Of a DNA stretch of 64,000 nucleotides, positions 38,736 through 50,745 are shown piece after piece. The position numbers and the translations under genes were made by a program. Under the pieces are notes generated by a model. The model saw nothing but the letters and a program-made list of their open reading frames with translations, was not told where the DNA came from and searched no databases. Source of the stretch: Qipengyuania spongiae (GTDB lineage: Bacteria; Pseudomonadota; Alphaproteobacteria; Sphingomonadales; Sphingomonadaceae); NCBI RefSeq assembly GCF_026168555.1, contig NZ_CP092471.1, positions 2,180,501 through 2,244,500 of the forward strand. Reading direction: 5' to 3'. The stretch's first letter is position 1. Each line of letters opens with the position of its first letter.

Positions 38736-39695
38736 ATGCCGAGAACAGTCGCCGCCGCCTTCCTGATTTCGCCGATCGTCCTTTCTGCGACGGCCGTACC
38801 CGCTACGGCCGCGCTGCCCGATCCGGTGCGCGCCATGCTGGAAACCGCGCGGGCGAACAGCAACCCGGCCGTCTTCGACGCGGTCGCCGCCACCGCGCGG
38901 CAGACCAATCCCGACGATGCCGAGGAAATCGATGCCATCGTGGCCGAGGTCCAGGCCTTCCGGCAGGGCTCGGCCGCCAAGCAGGCGGAGGCCGAGACGC
39001 TGCTGATCCGCGAGGCCGGGCCGCTCCAGCGCTGGTCCGGGACCGGCGAGATCGGTGCCTTCACCGCCTCGGGCAACAGCAGCAATACCGGAATTACCGG
39101 TTCCCTCTCGCTCAAGCGCGAGGGCATCGACTGGACGCACAATCTGCGCGCCAGCGCCGATTACCAGCGCGACAACGGACGCACCACGCGCGAGAGATTC
39201 TTCGGCGCCTACGAGCCGCGCTACCAGATCGGCGACAATCTGTTCGCCTATGGCCTCGCACAGTACGAGCGCGACCGGATCCAGGGATATTCCGGGCGCT
39301 ACGCCCTGTCCGGCGGCATCGGCGTGACCGTGGTCGACAACGCCTCGCTCGACCTGTCGGCCAAGGCCGGCCCGGCCTTCCGCCACACCGATTTCGTCGC
39401 CGGCGGCACCGAGGACGCACTGAACGCATTGGTCGGCGTCGATTTCGACTGGCGCTTCGCCGACGGGCTGACTTTCACGCAGGACGCCAATCTGGTCGCG
39501 GCGGCGGGCGGGGAGGCGGTCGCTGTCATCGGCGGTCGCAGCACGTCGATTACGCTGGCTTCCGGTCTGGATGCAAAGGTGACCGACCGGCTGACCACCC
39601 GGCTCGCCTTCACGGTCGATTACGACAGCAACCCGCCCGCCGGGGCGGTTGGGACGGACACGATCTCGCGCTTCACTCTGGTCTACGGTTTCTGA
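38736..39695 (+). CDS. DUF481-family outer-membrane beta-barrel protein (YdiY-like)
   Basis: 319 residues. Signal peptide to about residue 25 (VPATAALP), a helical segment rich in Ala/Gln/Glu (about 30-90), then a barrel with alternating strands ([49 protein letters not shown]). The final residue is Phe (FTLVYGF), fitting BAM assembly. DUF481 proteins are salt/alkali-linked or of unknown function. It overlaps tgt by one base. Confidence 0.85.
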   Translation: MPRTVAAAFLISPIVLSATAVPATAALPDPVRAMLETARANSNPAVFDAVAATARQTNPDDAEEIDAIVAEVQAFRQGSAAKQAEAETLLIREAGPLQRWSGTGEIGAFTASGNSSNTGITGSLSLKREGIDWTHNLRASADYQRDNGRTTRERFFGAYEPRYQIGDNLFAYGLAQYERDRIQGYSGRYALSGGIGVTVVDNASLDLSAKAGPAFRHTDFVAGGTEDALNALVGVDFDWRFADGLTFTQDANLVAAAGGEAVAVIGGRSTSITLASGLDAKVTDRLTTRLAFTVDYDSNPPAGAVGTDTISRFTLVYGF

Positions 39696-40828
39696 TGACG
39701 AATCCCCGTTTCGATTTCCGCGTCGATGCGACCGACGGCAAGGCACGCACCGGTCGCATTGCCATGCGGCGCGGCGAGATCCGCACGCCCGCTTTCATGC
39801 CCGTGGGCACGGCCGCCACGGTCAAGGCGATGAAGCCGGAGGCGGTGCGGGCGACGGGCGCCGACATTATCCTCGGCAACACCTATCACCTGATGCTGCG
39901 CCCCGGGGCGGAGAGGATGGCGCGGCTCGGCGGTTTGCATCGCTTCATGAACTGGGACCGCCCGATCCTGACCGACAGCGGCGGCTATCAGGTAATGAGC
40001 CTGTCCGATCTCACCAAGCTGACCGAGAAGGGCGTCGAGTTTCGCAGCCATATCGACGGCTCGAAGCACATGCTGACGCCCGAACGGTCGATGGAGATCC
40101 AGCGCCTGCTCGGCTCGGACATCGTGATGGCGTTCGACGAATGCCCGCGAGCCGACCGGCCGCTCGCCGAGATCGAGGCGAGCATGGAGATGTCGATGCG
40201 CTGGGCGAGGCGCAGCCGCGATGCCTTCGATACAGGCGGCGATCATGCGGCGAACGCGGCGCTGTTCGGCATTCAACAGGGCGCGCTCGACGAAGGCTTG
40301 CGCGGCCGGTCCGCCGAGGTCCTGCGCGCAATTGGTTTCGACGGGTACGCTATCGGCGGCCTTGCCGTGGGCGAGGGACAGGAGGCGATGTTCGCCACGC
40401 TCGATTTCGCGCCCGGCCAGCTGCCCGAGGACGCGCCGCGTTACCTGATGGGCGTCGGCAAACCCGACGATCTGGTCGGGGCGGTGGCGCGCGGGGTCGA
40501 CATGTTCGATTGCGTCCTGCCGACACGATCCGGCCGAAACGGTCAGGCATTCACCTGGAACGGACCGGTCAACCTGCGCAATGCGCGCCATGCGGAGGAC
40601 ACCGGACCGCTCGACGAGCGCTGCGCCTGTGCCACCTGCGGCACCTACAGCCGCGCCTATCTCCATCACCTGACCAAGGCGGGCGAGATGCTCGGCGCGA
40701 TGCTGCTGACCGAGCACAACCTTGCCTTCTACCAGCAGCTGATGGCCGGGATGCGAGAGGCGATCGGGGAGGGGCGCTTCGCGGAGTTCGAGAAGCAATT
40801 CGCCGCCGATTACGGGCAGCGCGGATGA
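39695..40828 (+). CDS. tgt: tRNA-guanine transglycosylase Tgt
   Basis: 377 residues. It swaps guanine 34 for preQ1 in tRNAs Asp, Asn, His and Tyr. Motifs: [29 protein letters not shown] (catalytic Asp), [37 protein letters not shown] and the zinc site [17 protein letters not shown]. Start ATG overlaps the last base of the preceding stop (TGATG). Confidence 0.97.
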   Translation: MTNPRFDFRVDATDGKARTGRIAMRRGEIRTPAFMPVGTAATVKAMKPEAVRATGADIILGNTYHLMLRPGAERMARLGGLHRFMNWDRPILTDSGGYQVMSLSDLTKLTEKGVEFRSHIDGSKHMLTPERSMEIQRLLGSDIVMAFDECPRADRPLAEIEASMEMSMRWARRSRDAFDTGGDHAANAALFGIQQGALDEGLRGRSAEVLRAIGFDGYAIGGLAVGEGQEAMFATLDFAPGQLPEDAPRYLMGVGKPDDLVGAVARGVDMFDCVLPTRSGRNGQAFTWNGPVNLRNARHAEDTGPLDERCACATCGTYSRAYLHHLTKAGEMLGAMLLTEHNLAFYQQLMAGMREAIGEGRFAEFEKQFAADYGQRG

Positions 40829-41523
40829 CCTGGCGCCGCGCCGTCGTGATCGGTGCGACGGGCGGTATCGGACGTGCTTTGGCCGATCGCTTAGAGGCGG
40901 AGGGAACCGAAGTCGTCCGGCTTGGCCGCAGCGCCGGGCGTGCGCAGGACCGGATCGACCTCCTCGACGAAACCTCCATCGCGGCGGCGGCGGAACGGGT
41001 TACGGCGGGCGCTCCGCCGGACTGCGTCATTGTCGCGACGGGAATGCTTCATGGCACAGAAGGACTGCCGGAAAAGAGCTGGCGCGCGCTTTCGCACGAG
41101 GGGCTGGCGCAGAGCTTCGCGATCAATGCGGCCGGGCCCGCGCTGGTGGCCAAGCATTTCCTGCCGCTGCTCCCGCGTGAAGGGCGCTGCGTTTTCGCTG
41201 CGCTGTCCGCGCGGGTGGGCAGCATTTCCGACAATGGGCTGGGCGGATGGTATTCCTACCGCGCGTCCAAGGCGGCGCTGAACATGCTCGTCCGCACGCT
41301 GGCGATCGAACTCGCCCGCAAGCGCCCCGAGGCGATCTGCATCGCGCTGCATCCCGGCACAGTCGATACGCGCCTGAGCGAACCGTTTCAGGGCAACGTT
41401 CCGGACCGGCAGCTTTTCACGCCCGAACTGTCCGCGGCGCGACTGCTGGACGTGCTCGGCGATGTGACGCCCGAGCAAAGCGGGCGGATTTTCGCGTGGG
41501 ACGGCTCGGAAATCCGGCCCTGA
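40825..41523 (+). CDS. Short-chain dehydrogenase/reductase (CsgA/C-factor-like)
   Basis: 232 residues from the ATG overlapping the tgt stop. Rossmann motif [17 protein letters not shown], the NxAG-type segment [11 protein letters not shown], and a catalytic YxxxK in [15 protein letters not shown]. The C-terminal [18 protein letters not shown] resembles C-factor-type SDRs. The substrate is unknown. It is the last gene of the plus-strand run before a terminator. Confidence 0.9.
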   Translation: MTWRRAVVIGATGGIGRALADRLEAEGTEVVRLGRSAGRAQDRIDLLDETSIAAAAERVTAGAPPDCVIVATGMLHGTEGLPEKSWRALSHEGLAQSFAINAAGPALVAKHFLPLLPREGRCVFAALSARVGSISDNGLGGWYSYRASKAALNMLVRTLAIELARKRPEAICIALHPGTVDTRLSEPFQGNVPDRQLFTPELSAARLLDVLGDVTPEQSGRIFAWDGSEIRP

Positions 41524-41528
41524 AACGA

Positions 41529-41558
41529 AAAAGGGCGGCCCGCGAAGGCCGCCCCTTT
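41529..41558. terminator. Bidirectional terminator between the SDR gene and rpsD
   Basis: A-rich flank, GGGCGGCC / GGCCGCCC stem and CCTTT. One bulged C sits near the base. It is placed between the convergent SDR gene (ends 41523) and rpsD (ends 41577). Confidence 0.8.
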
Positions 41559-41576
41559 GAATGGCTTGGGAGCCGA

Positions 41577-42191
41577 TCAGCGCGAGTAGAACTCGACGAC
41601 CAGGTTCGGTTCCATCGTCACCGGGTAGGGCACTTCGTCCAGCGCCGGAACGCGGGTGAAGGTGATCTTGTCGTTGCCGTCCGGCGAGACGTAATCGGGG
41701 ATGTCGCGCTCGGGCAGGCTCTGGGCTTCGATGACCAGCGCCATGTCCTTCGCCTTGCTGCCGAGGCTGACCACGTCGCCGACCTTCACGCGGGCCGAGG
41801 CGATGTTGGTCTTCACACCGTTGAGCAGGATGTGGCCGTGGCTGACGATCTGGCGCGCGGCGAAGATCGTCGGCGCGAACTTGGCGCGGTAGACGACCAT
41901 GTCGAGGCGCTGCTCGAGCAGGCCGATCAGGTTCTGACCGGTGTCGCCTTTCATGCGCGAGGCTTCCTGATAGGTGCGCTTGAACTGCTTCTCGGTCACG
42001 TCGCCGTAATAGCCCTTGAGCTTCTGCTTGGCGCGAAGCTGAAGGCCGAAGTCGGACATCTTGCCCTTGCGACGCTGGCCGTGTTGGCCCGGGCCATAGG
42101 AACGCTTGTTGACCGGGGAGTTCGGACGACCCCAGATGTTCTCGCCCATCCGGCGATCGAGTTTGTACTTGGCGCTCTTGCGCTTCGACAT
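41577..42191 (-). CDS. rpsD: 30S ribosomal protein S4
   Basis: 204 residues from the ATG at 42191 (AAGGAAAGA upstream). Starts [21 protein letters not shown], with the S4 RNA-binding domain [19 protein letters not shown]...[15 protein letters not shown]. It binds 16S rRNA as a primary assembly protein. It stands alone here, outside the alpha operon, as usual in this order. The 210-base upstream gap to the chorismate mutase gene shows no recognised element. Confidence 0.97.
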   Translation of the reverse strand: MSKRKSAKYKLDRRMGENIWGRPNSPVNKRSYGPGQHGQRRKGKMSDFGLQLRAKQKLKGYYGDVTEKQFKRTYQEASRMKGDTGQNLIGLLEQRLDMVVYRAKFAPTIFAARQIVSHGHILLNGVKTNIASARVKVGDVVSLGSKAKDMALVIEAQSLPERDIPDYVSPDGNDKITFTRVPALDEVPYPVTMEPNLVVEFYSR

Positions 42192-42401
42192 AGGTCTTTC
42201 CTTCGATTTGCTGGACCGCGCCTGTCGCGGCCATTCAACCCGGCATCGCACCGCATGGCCCCAATGCGCCATGCGCGGCCGCCGCTTCACCGGGATGCGG
42301 AGCCAATTCGCGAAGCGCGGCGCTTAGCAGAAACGCCGTGAGCGTCAAGGCCAGGGATCGGCGCTCGACAGAACTGCCGGACACAGGCTAGGCGCCGCCT
42401 C

Positions 42402-42716
42402 ATGACGAACACCTATCTGCTCCCGGAAAACTGCGAAACCATGATCGAAGTACGCGAAGGAGTCGATGCGACGGATCGCGCCTTGATGGAATTGCTCGAC
42501 CGCCGCTTCGGTTACATGCGCGCGGCGGCGCGGATCAAGACGCAGCGCGATGCGGTAAGAGACGAGGGCCGAAAGTCGGAGGTCATCAAGAACGCGCAAA
42601 AGGATGCCGAGGCGCGGGGTCTTCCGGCTCGGGATATTGCCGAAATCTGGGAGCAGCTGGTCGAGACCTCGATTGCTTACGAGCTTCTGGAATGGGACAA
42701 CCGGGATCGCCCGTGA
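42402..42716 (+). CDS. Chorismate mutase, AroQ class
   Basis: 104 residues, all-helical. VREGVDATDRALMELLDRRF is the usual first helix start, then RAAARIKTQRDAVRDEGRKSEVIKNA with the active-site basic residues, and WEQLVETSIAYE. It converts chorismate to prephenate. PchB-like isochorismate pyruvate lyases have the same fold, so that activity cannot be excluded. It is monofunctional, with no dehydratase attached. Confidence 0.85.
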   Translation: MTNTYLLPENCETMIEVREGVDATDRALMELLDRRFGYMRAAARIKTQRDAVRDEGRKSEVIKNAQKDAEARGLPARDIAEIWEQLVETSIAYELLEWDNRDRP

Positions 42717-42722
42717 ACGAAA

Positions 42723-43007
42723 CTAGTTCCCGCCGCCTTCGGAGTTGACGGTGTCCTGAAGATCTGTACGAAACTTGAGTGCTGCTGCCTCACTGCGTGC
42801 CCATTCGCTGGCGCGTGCACAGAACTTCTTCTTTACCCGGCTTCCGGTTGGCGCATAGCGCTTGCAGATCACTTTGTCCTGCTCGACCACGGTCGGTTCG
42901 GTCTGCTCGGCCGCTTCCGGCTTGTCCTGCTGCGCTACCGCGGGCGCGCTGTTCAAACTCACGATACCCAGCGATGCAGTGGCAATGAATAGCATGGCTT
43001 TGGTCAT
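42723..43007 (-). CDS. Small secreted two-cysteine protein
   Basis: 94 residues from the ATG at 43007 (GGGGAG six bases upstream). Signal peptide MLFIATASLGIVSLNSAPAVAQ, an acidic linker, then KVICKRYAPTGSRVKKKFCARASEW. The pattern C-x-R...TGSR...C...EW recurs in short alphaproteobacterial periplasmic proteins of unknown role, probably with one disulfide. It is downstream of trmJ on the same strand. Confidence 0.75.
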   Translation of the reverse strand: MTKAMLFIATASLGIVSLNSAPAVAQQDKPEAAEQTEPTVVEQDKVICKRYAPTGSRVKKKFCARASEWARSEAAALKFRTDLQDTVNSEGGGN

Positions 43008-43065
43008 GGAATTCTCCCCTGTGAAAGGCGTATCGTAACATGATTGGCGCAATCTTCAAAGTACC

Positions 43066-43797
43066 TCACATCGAGCGATCGGAAGTTCGACGCTTCGGTA
43101 CGAGAGCCGACAGCACGCCGCGAAGAGTTCGGACCTCCAGATGGTTCCACGCCGGTTTCGTGAGAATGCCGCGCAGGGTCCGCCGCGTGGCATCGGCTCG
43201 CGCTTGCGGATAAAAGAAACCACTCGGCTCGAGCAGGCTCTCCAGATGGCCGATCAGGCCCTCCAGTTCCGCTTGCGGAGCGGGTGGTAGCGTGTCCTCG
43301 GCGGTGGGCTGGACGAGCGCGCTGGTTTTCGACCATTCGTAGGCGCACAGAATTACTGCCTGCGCGAGGTTGAGCGAACCGAATTCCGGGTTGATCGGCA
43401 CGGTCAGGATCGCGCGGGCGAGGGCCACATCCTCGGTTTCGAGGCCCGACCGTTCTGGTCCGAAGACGATCGCGCTGCGTCCGGTGGCGCGTGTGATCTC
43501 GGCGGCTGCTTCCTCGGGCGTGACCACGGGTTTTGTCACCCCGCGCTTGCGGACGGTGGTCGCATAGACATGCGCGCAGTCGGCGACGGCTTCGGCCAGC
43601 GTTTCGAAGACCGCCGCCTTTTCCAGCACCACGTCCGCCCCGGCCGCGGCGGGTCCGGCGGAGGGGTTGGGCCAGCCGTCGCGAGGCGCAACGAGGCGCA
43701 TCTCGACAAGGTCGAAATTGAGCATGGCGCGGGCCGCCTTGCCGATATTCTCGCCGAGCTGGGGCCGGACGAGGACAATGACGGGTTTCTCCGCCAT
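43066..43797 (-). CDS. trmJ: tRNA/rRNA 2'-O-methyltransferase, TrmJ-like (SpoU family)
   Basis: 243 residues. SPOUT knot motifs: VLVRPQLGENIGKAARAM (motif 1), AIVFGPERSGLETEDV (motif 2) and VPINPEFGSLNLAQAV (motif 3). TrmJ methylates position 32 of certain tRNAs; the length and motif 3 fit TrmJ better than TrmH or TrmL. It lies two bases downstream of the nrdR stop, in the same transcript. Confidence 0.88.
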   Translation of the reverse strand: MAEKPVIVLVRPQLGENIGKAARAMLNFDLVEMRLVAPRDGWPNPSAGPAAAGADVVLEKAAVFETLAEAVADCAHVYATTVRKRGVTKPVVTPEEAAAEITRATGRSAIVFGPERSGLETEDVALARAILTVPINPEFGSLNLAQAVILCAYEWSKTSALVQPTAEDTLPPAPQAELEGLIGHLESLLEPSGFFYPQARADATRRTLRGILTKPAWNHLEVRTLRGVLSALVPKRRTSDRSM

Positions 43798-43799
43798 CG

Positions 43800-44273
43800 C
43801 TATTCCGCTCGCCGCCCATCGGCCGCTTCCTGCACCGTGCTGGCAAATTCCTCGAAATCGCGCGCCTCGCTGAAGTCGCGATAGACGCTGGCGAAGCGGA
43901 TATAGGCCACGCTGTCCAATTGGCGCAGGCCGTCCATGACCATCTCGCCGATGCGCTTGGATGGGATTTCCGCTTCGCCCGCCGTCTCGACCTGTCGCTG
44001 GATGCCGGAAACGAGCTGGTCGATTCGCTCCTGATCCACGCTACGCTTGCGGCAGGCGAGGGCAATCGACTGTTCGAGCTTGGCGCGGTCGAAGGGCTGA
44101 CGCCGGTCGCCGCTTTTCACTACGGTCACTTCGCGCAATTGCACGCGTTCGAAGGTGGTGAACCGCGCGCCGCAGCTGGCGCATTGGCGCCGCCGGCGGA
44201 TCGCCGAATTGTCTTCGGTCGGCCGGCTATCCTTGACCTGACTGTCTTCGTTGGCGCAAAACGGGCAGCGCAT
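43800..44273 (-). CDS. nrdR: Transcriptional repressor NrdR
   Basis: 157 residues. N-terminal zinc ribbon CPFC ... CASC with [19 protein letters not shown], followed by an ATP-cone ([20 protein letters not shown]). It represses ribonucleotide reductase genes in response to (d)ATP. The glyA-nrdR order is widely conserved. Confidence 0.96.
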   Translation of the reverse strand: MRCPFCANEDSQVKDSRPTEDNSAIRRRRQCASCGARFTTFERVQLREVTVVKSGDRRQPFDRAKLEQSIALACRKRSVDQERIDQLVSGIQRQVETAGEAEIPSKRIGEMVMDGLRQLDSVAYIRFASVYRDFSEARDFEEFASTVQEAADGRRAE

Positions 44274-44281
44274 TCAGGAGC

Positions 44282-44500
44282 TTACTTCTTGATCCTGTTG
44301 TAAAATGCATAGCCCGCCCCGGCGATCGCGCCGAGTGGCAAGGTGACCACCGGCAGAAGCGCCCCGGCAAGCGCGCCGATCGCGGCACCGGCCAGCACCG
44401 GCTTGGTCGAGGGATGGTTCAACCCGCCCTTTGCCATGCCGGACATTTCGGCCTTCGCATCTTCCACCCAGTCATTGCGGCGCGGATCACGGTTGTCCAT
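44282..44500 (-). CDS. Small membrane protein between glyA and nrdR
   Basis: 72 residues from the ATG at 44500 with GAGGAG nine bases upstream, inside the gap after the glyA stop (44514). A charged, Asp/Arg-rich N-terminus is followed by two short Gly/Ala-rich hydrophobic stretches (AGAAIGALAGALLPVV, LPLGAIAGAGYAFY) and IKK. It looks like a glycine-zipper membrane protein. Unknown function. Confidence 0.75.
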   Translation of the reverse strand: MDNRDPRRNDWVEDAKAEMSGMAKGGLNHPSTKPVLAGAAIGALAGALLPVVTLPLGAIAGAGYAFYNRIKK

Positions 44501-44513
44501 TTCGTCTTGCTCC

Positions 44514-45827
44514 TCAGCGGCCCGGATAGACCGGGAATTCGGCACACAATTGGCTCACTCTCTGGCGAACGCTCTCTTCCATGGAGGAGTCGCCTTCCGG
44601 CCCTTTCGCGGCCATGCCGTCGACAACCTCGGCGATCAGTTTGCCGATCGTGCGGAATTCTTCCGTCCCGAAGCCGCGCGTTGTGCCGGCCGGAGTGCCG
44701 AGGCGCACGCCGCTGGTCACGAAGGGACTGCGTGTGTCGTAGGGAATGCCGTTCTTGTTGCAGGTGAGCCAGGCGCGGTCTAGCCCGGCTTCGGCCGCCT
44801 TGCCGGTCACATCCTTGGCAGTGAGATCGACCAGCATCGAATGATTGTCGGTCCCGCCGGAGACGACGCGCAAGCCGTTCTCCTCGAGACTGGCCGCAAG
44901 CGCGCGGGCATTGTCGACCACGGCCTGCGCATAATCCCTGAAATCGGGCCGCAGCGCCTCGGCGAAAGCGACCGCCTTCGCGGCCACGATATGCATCAGC
45001 GGGCCGCCCTGCATCCCGGGGAAGACCGCCATGTTGATCGGCTTGCTCAGCGCCTCGTCGTTCCACAGGATGACGCCCGAGCGCGGACCGCGCAGGCTCT
45101 TGTGGGTTGTCGTCGTGGTGACGTGTGCGTGGGGGACGGGCGAGGGATGCGCGCCCCCGGCGATGAGGCCGGAGATATGGCTCATGTCGACCATCAGATA
45201 GGCACCGACCTCGTCCGCGATGGCACGGAAGGCTTCCCAGTCCCACACCCGCGAATAGGCCGTGCCGCCCGCGATGATGAGCTTGGGCCGATGTTCCAGA
45301 GCAGTCGCGCGGACCAAGTCCATGTCGATCAGCTCGTCTTCGCGCCGCACGCCGTAGCTGACCGGATTGAACCACTTGCCACTCATGTTGACGGGCGATC
45401 CGTGGGTGAGGTGACCGCCCGAATTGAGGTCGAGCCCCATGAAGGTGTCGCCGGGCTCGAGCAGGGCGAGGAACACTGCCTGATTCATCTGGCTGCCGCT
45501 GTTGGGCTGCACATTCGCGAATTCGCAGCCGAACAGTTTCTTCGCGCGTTCGATAGCCAGCGTCTCGACCACATCGGCATAGTCGCAGCCGCCGTAGTAA
45601 CGCTTGCCCGGATAGCCCTCGGCATATTTGTTGGTGAAGACCGAACCGGCAGCTTCGAGCACGGCGCTCGAGGCGATGTTCTCGCTGGCGATCAGCTCGA
45701 TCTTGTCCTGCTGCCGTTTCAGTTCGCTGCGGATCGCGGAATGGATCTCGGGATCGGCTTCGGCGAGACTGTCGTGCCAGAAGCGGTCCATCGGCTCGCG
45801 CGTGTCGGTTTTGGTCTGGGTGGCCAT
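44514..45827 (-). CDS. glyA: Serine hydroxymethyltransferase GlyA
   Basis: 437 residues from the ATG at 45827; the upstream open frame overlaps rpiB. PLP enzyme converting serine and tetrahydrofolate to glycine and 5,10-methylene-THF. Motifs: [28 protein letters not shown], and the PLP lysine in [16 protein letters not shown]. It lies two bases from the rpiB stop, so the order is rpiB-glyA-orf-nrdR-trmJ. Confidence 0.97.
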   Translation of the reverse strand: MATQTKTDTREPMDRFWHDSLAEADPEIHSAIRSELKRQQDKIELIASENIASSAVLEAAGSVFTNKYAEGYPGKRYYGGCDYADVVETLAIERAKKLFGCEFANVQPNSGSQMNQAVFLALLEPGDTFMGLDLNSGGHLTHGSPVNMSGKWFNPVSYGVRREDELIDMDLVRATALEHRPKLIIAGGTAYSRVWDWEAFRAIADEVGAYLMVDMSHISGLIAGGAHPSPVPHAHVTTTTTHKSLRGPRSGVILWNDEALSKPINMAVFPGMQGGPLMHIVAAKAVAFAEALRPDFRDYAQAVVDNARALAASLEENGLRVVSGGTDNHSMLVDLTAKDVTGKAAEAGLDRAWLTCNKNGIPYDTRSPFVTSGVRLGTPAGTTRGFGTEEFRTIGKLIAEVVDGMAAKGPEGDSSMEESVRQRVSQLCAEFPVYPGR

Positions 45828-45829
45828 GA

Positions 45830-46294
45830 TCAGGCGTCTTCCGTCTGCGATTTGAGAGTTACCGGCGGGGTCGAGAGCTTGTCCACGCGCCGTTGATGGC
45901 GGCCGCCGGCGAATTCGGTCTGGAGGAAAGCCGCGACACAGGCCTTGGCCATGTCGCTGCCGGTGAGGCGCGCGCCCATGGCGATGCAGTTCGCATCGTT
46001 GTGTTCGCGCGCGAGAGCGGCGGAAAGCGGCTCCGATACGAGGGCGCAGCGCACGTCGGGATTGCGGTTGACGCTCATCGAGATGCCGATGCCCGATCCG
46101 CAAAGTGCGATCCCGCGTTCAGCCGTCCCGTCCGCGACCACTCCGGCGAGGCGGTAGCCGAAATCAGGATAGTCGACGCTGTCTTCGGTATCCGGGCCGA
46201 GGTCGGCGACCTCGTGTCCGGCGTCGATGAGCCAGTCCCGCAGCTCGGTCTTGAGAGCGAGCGCGGCGTGGTCGGAGGCGATGGCGATGCGCAT
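45830..46294 (-). CDS. rpiB: Ribose-5-phosphate isomerase B
   Basis: 154 residues. RpiB/LacAB family: [33 protein letters not shown], catalytic Cys in [30 protein letters not shown]. It interconverts ribose-5-P and ribulose-5-P. First gene of the glyA-nrdR transcript. Confidence 0.95.
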   Translation of the reverse strand: MRIAIASDHAALALKTELRDWLIDAGHEVADLGPDTEDSVDYPDFGYRLAGVVADGTAERGIALCGSGIGISMSVNRNPDVRCALVSEPLSAALAREHNDANCIAMGARLTGSDMAKACVAAFLQTEFAGGRHQRRVDKLSTPPVTLKSQTEDA

Positions 46295-46409
46295 GGGTAG
46301 CGCCTTAGCCCCGCCGGTGATGCGGTTCCAGTCCGTTCACGGCGTTTACCCGGAATCTGCCGGAATGGCGAAAATCGCGAAAACCGGCTTTGCGAGCAAG
46401 AGCTAAGGA

Positions 46410-46424
46410 AAAGTACATAAGTAC
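46410..46424 (+). repeat. Tandem AAGTACA motif upstream of the autotransporter gene
   Basis: Two copies of AAGTACA separated by one T, containing GTAC-ATAA-GTAC. It lies 74-88 bases before the ATG at 46498, in an AT-richer 200-base promoter region. It may be a regulator site; this is inference. Confidence 0.35.
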
Positions 46425-46497
46425 AATTGCCCAGAGGAGGCATCAGCCAAAATTGAAAATGGCCTGACATCATGAAATTATCTGAAAGGAGAAGATC

Positions 46498-48585
46498 ATG
46501 TCAGTCAGACGAATTCTCTCCCGTACAGCGATATTGCTGGCGGGAACACTATCTTCGACAGCAGCGCTTGCTCAACTTACCCTTATCCAGATCAATGCAG
46601 AAGTGGATGCACTGGATGGCCGCGTGACTGTGGTGGAAGGCGATTTGTTGGATGTCAGGGCCGATGTCGATGCCATCGATGTCCGAGTGGATGGAATTGA
46701 TCTCGATATCGACGCGCTCGATACGCGGGTCGACGGGATCGACCTGGCTCTGGTCGACCTTGACGCCGATATCGGCGTCAACGCGACGAACATCGCGAAC
46801 AACCTGGCGCTCATCGAAGGTCTCGATCTGGACCTCGATGCCCTGACCGCCACCGTGGCGGGCAACTCTGCGGCAATCCTCGGAAACACGACGGTGATCG
46901 ACGGCCTGACGGTTGATCTAGATCTCCTCAACGGCGCTGTTGCAGGCAACACCCTGGCGATTGCGAACAACACGTCGCTTATCAATGACGTATCGGTCGA
47001 TCTCGATCTTCTCGAAGGCGCGGTTGCGGGAAATACGCTCGCGATCGCCGACAACACGGCAGCGATCGCAGGTGTGACGGTCAATCTCGACCTTCTGGAA
47101 GGCGCCGTGGCAAACAATGGCGTCGCCATTGCGAACAATGCAGGTCTGATCGGTGACGTATCGGTCGATCTTGACGTTCTGGAAGGTACGGTTGCGAACA
47201 ACAGCCTCGCCATCGCCGGCAACGCCGCGCTGATCGGTGACGTGGCAGCCGATCTCGACCTTCTTGAGGGGAATGTCGACGCGATCGGCGCCGATCTGGA
47301 CGTACTGGAAGTCGCAGTTGCCGACAACGCGACGCAGATCGCAGCGAATGTCGCTGCGATCGTGACCGTTGAAGGCGAGGTGACGGCGCTCGGCCCGCAG
47401 GTCGCGAACAACATCACCGATATCGAAGCGAACGCCGATCTCATCGCGCGGATTGATGCCGATCTCGACGTGATCGAAGGCACCGTTGCCGGCAACACGA
47501 CCCGGATCGCGGAAATCGATGCAATTCTCGACACCGCGGTCGCCATCGGCACCGGAAGCAATGTCGCGATCGCTCAGAACGCGGCCGATATCGTCGATCT
47601 GGGCGCCGGACTGGCCGATCTCGGCCTCGATGTCGCGCAGAACGCCGCCGAAATCGCCGAGCTGGACGCCGACCTTGCCGATCTGAGCGTCGATGTGGCG
47701 CTCAACACCAGTGCGATCGTCGATCTGGATGTCAGTCTGGACGCGCTCGAAGTGGATGTGGCCAACAACACGGCCGATATCGCCGACAATTCGATCCGTA
47801 TCGACAACAACCTTACGTCGATAAACGCGAACACGACTGCGATAACCAATCTCGACGCCGACCTGACTGTCGTCGAGGGCAATTTGGCGCAAAACACCGT
47901 CGATATCGCCATCAATTCGCAGCGGATCGACGCGAACGATACACGCGACGATGCTCAGGACATGCGGATCACGCAAAATTCTACGGCGGTCGTCCGTGCC
48001 CAGGCCACCGGCGATGCAGCACTCATTGCCAATCAGCAGCTTCGCTCGGACGTCGATAACGGCCGTGCCGGCCTCGTCCGGATCGGCGAGAACCAGACTG
48101 TCCTCGTCGCCTCGATGCAGGGCGGCAACGTCGTCAGCTTCGACGGCACCGAAGGCAATCGCCGCCTGACCGGGATCGCCAACGGCATCAACGCCAACGA
48201 CGCTGCGACCGTAGGCCAGATGCGTCAGAACGACATGCAGGTTCTCCAAGCCGCAATGTCTTACACCGACCAGACGATGTCCTCGATGTTCGAGCAGCTC
48301 GACGAGGTCATGCAGGTTCTCGACAGCAACAACCGCGAGCTGCACCGAAACATCGACCGTGCGGGTGCCGGCTCTGCGGCGATCGCGGGCCTCCCGCAAG
48401 CCTTCATCCCGGGCCGCGGCATGGCGGCAATGAGCGTCGGCGGACGCGGAGACCAGGCTGCCATCGCCATCGGTGTCGGCAAGGCTTTCTCCGGCAGGTA
48501 CACGCCGGTGGTCCGGGCGGGCCTCGCCATGGATCTGGGCGGCGGGAAGGCCACCTACAACGTGGCTGCCGGCTTTCACTTCTAG
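46498..48585 (+). CDS. Trimeric autotransporter (YadA-type) with Asp-rich coiled-coil stalk, no head
   Basis: 695 residues. AAGGAG seven bases upstream gives a strong start. A signal peptide ends near STAALAQ. Residues about 30-540 are a long coiled coil with heptads such as VDAIDVR-VDGIDLD-IDALDTR and a 28-residue repeat array (111-250). Aspartate is very frequent and no beta-roll head is seen. A neck motif NRRLTGIANGINANDAATVGQM (about 553-575) and a short stalk precede a C-terminal YadA-type membrane anchor of four strands ending GFHF. Such proteins form surface trimers for adhesion or self-association. The anchor and neck make the class secure; the ligand is unknown. Confidence 0.9.
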   Translation: MSVRRILSRTAILLAGTLSSTAALAQLTLIQINAEVDALDGRVTVVEGDLLDVRADVDAIDVRVDGIDLDIDALDTRVDGIDLALVDLDADIGVNATNIANNLALIEGLDLDLDALTATVAGNSAAILGNTTVIDGLTVDLDLLNGAVAGNTLAIANNTSLINDVSVDLDLLEGAVAGNTLAIADNTAAIAGVTVNLDLLEGAVANNGVAIANNAGLIGDVSVDLDVLEGTVANNSLAIAGNAALIGDVAADLDLLEGNVDAIGADLDVLEVAVADNATQIAANVAAIVTVEGEVTALGPQVANNITDIEANADLIARIDADLDVIEGTVAGNTTRIAEIDAILDTAVAIGTGSNVAIAQNAADIVDLGAGLADLGLDVAQNAAEIAELDADLADLSVDVALNTSAIVDLDVSLDALEVDVANNTADIADNSIRIDNNLTSINANTTAITNLDADLTVVEGNLAQNTVDIAINSQRIDANDTRDDAQDMRITQNSTAVVRAQATGDAALIANQQLRSDVDNGRAGLVRIGENQTVLVASMQGGNVVSFDGTEGNRRLTGIANGINANDAATVGQMRQNDMQVLQAAMSYTDQTMSSMFEQLDEVMQVLDSNNRELHRNIDRAGAGSAAIAGLPQAFIPGRGMAAMSVGGRGDQAAIAIGVGKAFSGRYTPVVRAGLAMDLGGGKATYNVAAGFHF
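46828..47247 (+). repeat. Five in-frame 84-bp repeats in the autotransporter stalk
   Basis: Five 28-codon units beginning at codons 111, 139, 167, 195 and 223, followed by a partial sixth. The consensus is xDLDxLEGxVAGNxLAIAxN plus eight residues. Copies 2-4 are closest at DNA level, so the array could expand or contract. Confidence 0.88.
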
Positions 48586-48645
48586 TCGGTCAGGGTGGCC
48601 GGGGGGCTCGGCACCTCCCGGCTCTCGCTATCCCGGTAAAACGAA

Positions 48646-48679
48646 AACCGGCGCCAGCACCCATGCGCTGACGCCGGTT
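48646..48679. terminator. Hairpin terminator between the autotransporter gene and rpoD
   Basis: AACCGGCGCCAGC and GCTGACGCCGGTT form a 13-bp stem with one mismatch, flanked by AAAA on the plus strand (TTTT when read on the minus). It lies between the convergent stops at 48585 and 48707. Confidence 0.75.
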
Positions 48680-48706
48680 CGTCGTACGCGACGAAAGGAA
48701 GAAGCC

Positions 48707-50737
<2,031 letters not shown>

Positions 50738-50745
50738 GAGTAATG

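Noticed and set aside
45828..46497. Possible glycine or other riboswitch near rpiB/glyA
   Set aside because: The glyA start is two bases from rpiB and the region before rpiB shows no recognisable aptamer core.
46828..47247. 84-bp repeats considered as a CRISPR-like or intergenic array
   Set aside because: The repeats are in frame, have no unique spacers, and encode coiled-coil units of the autotransporter.
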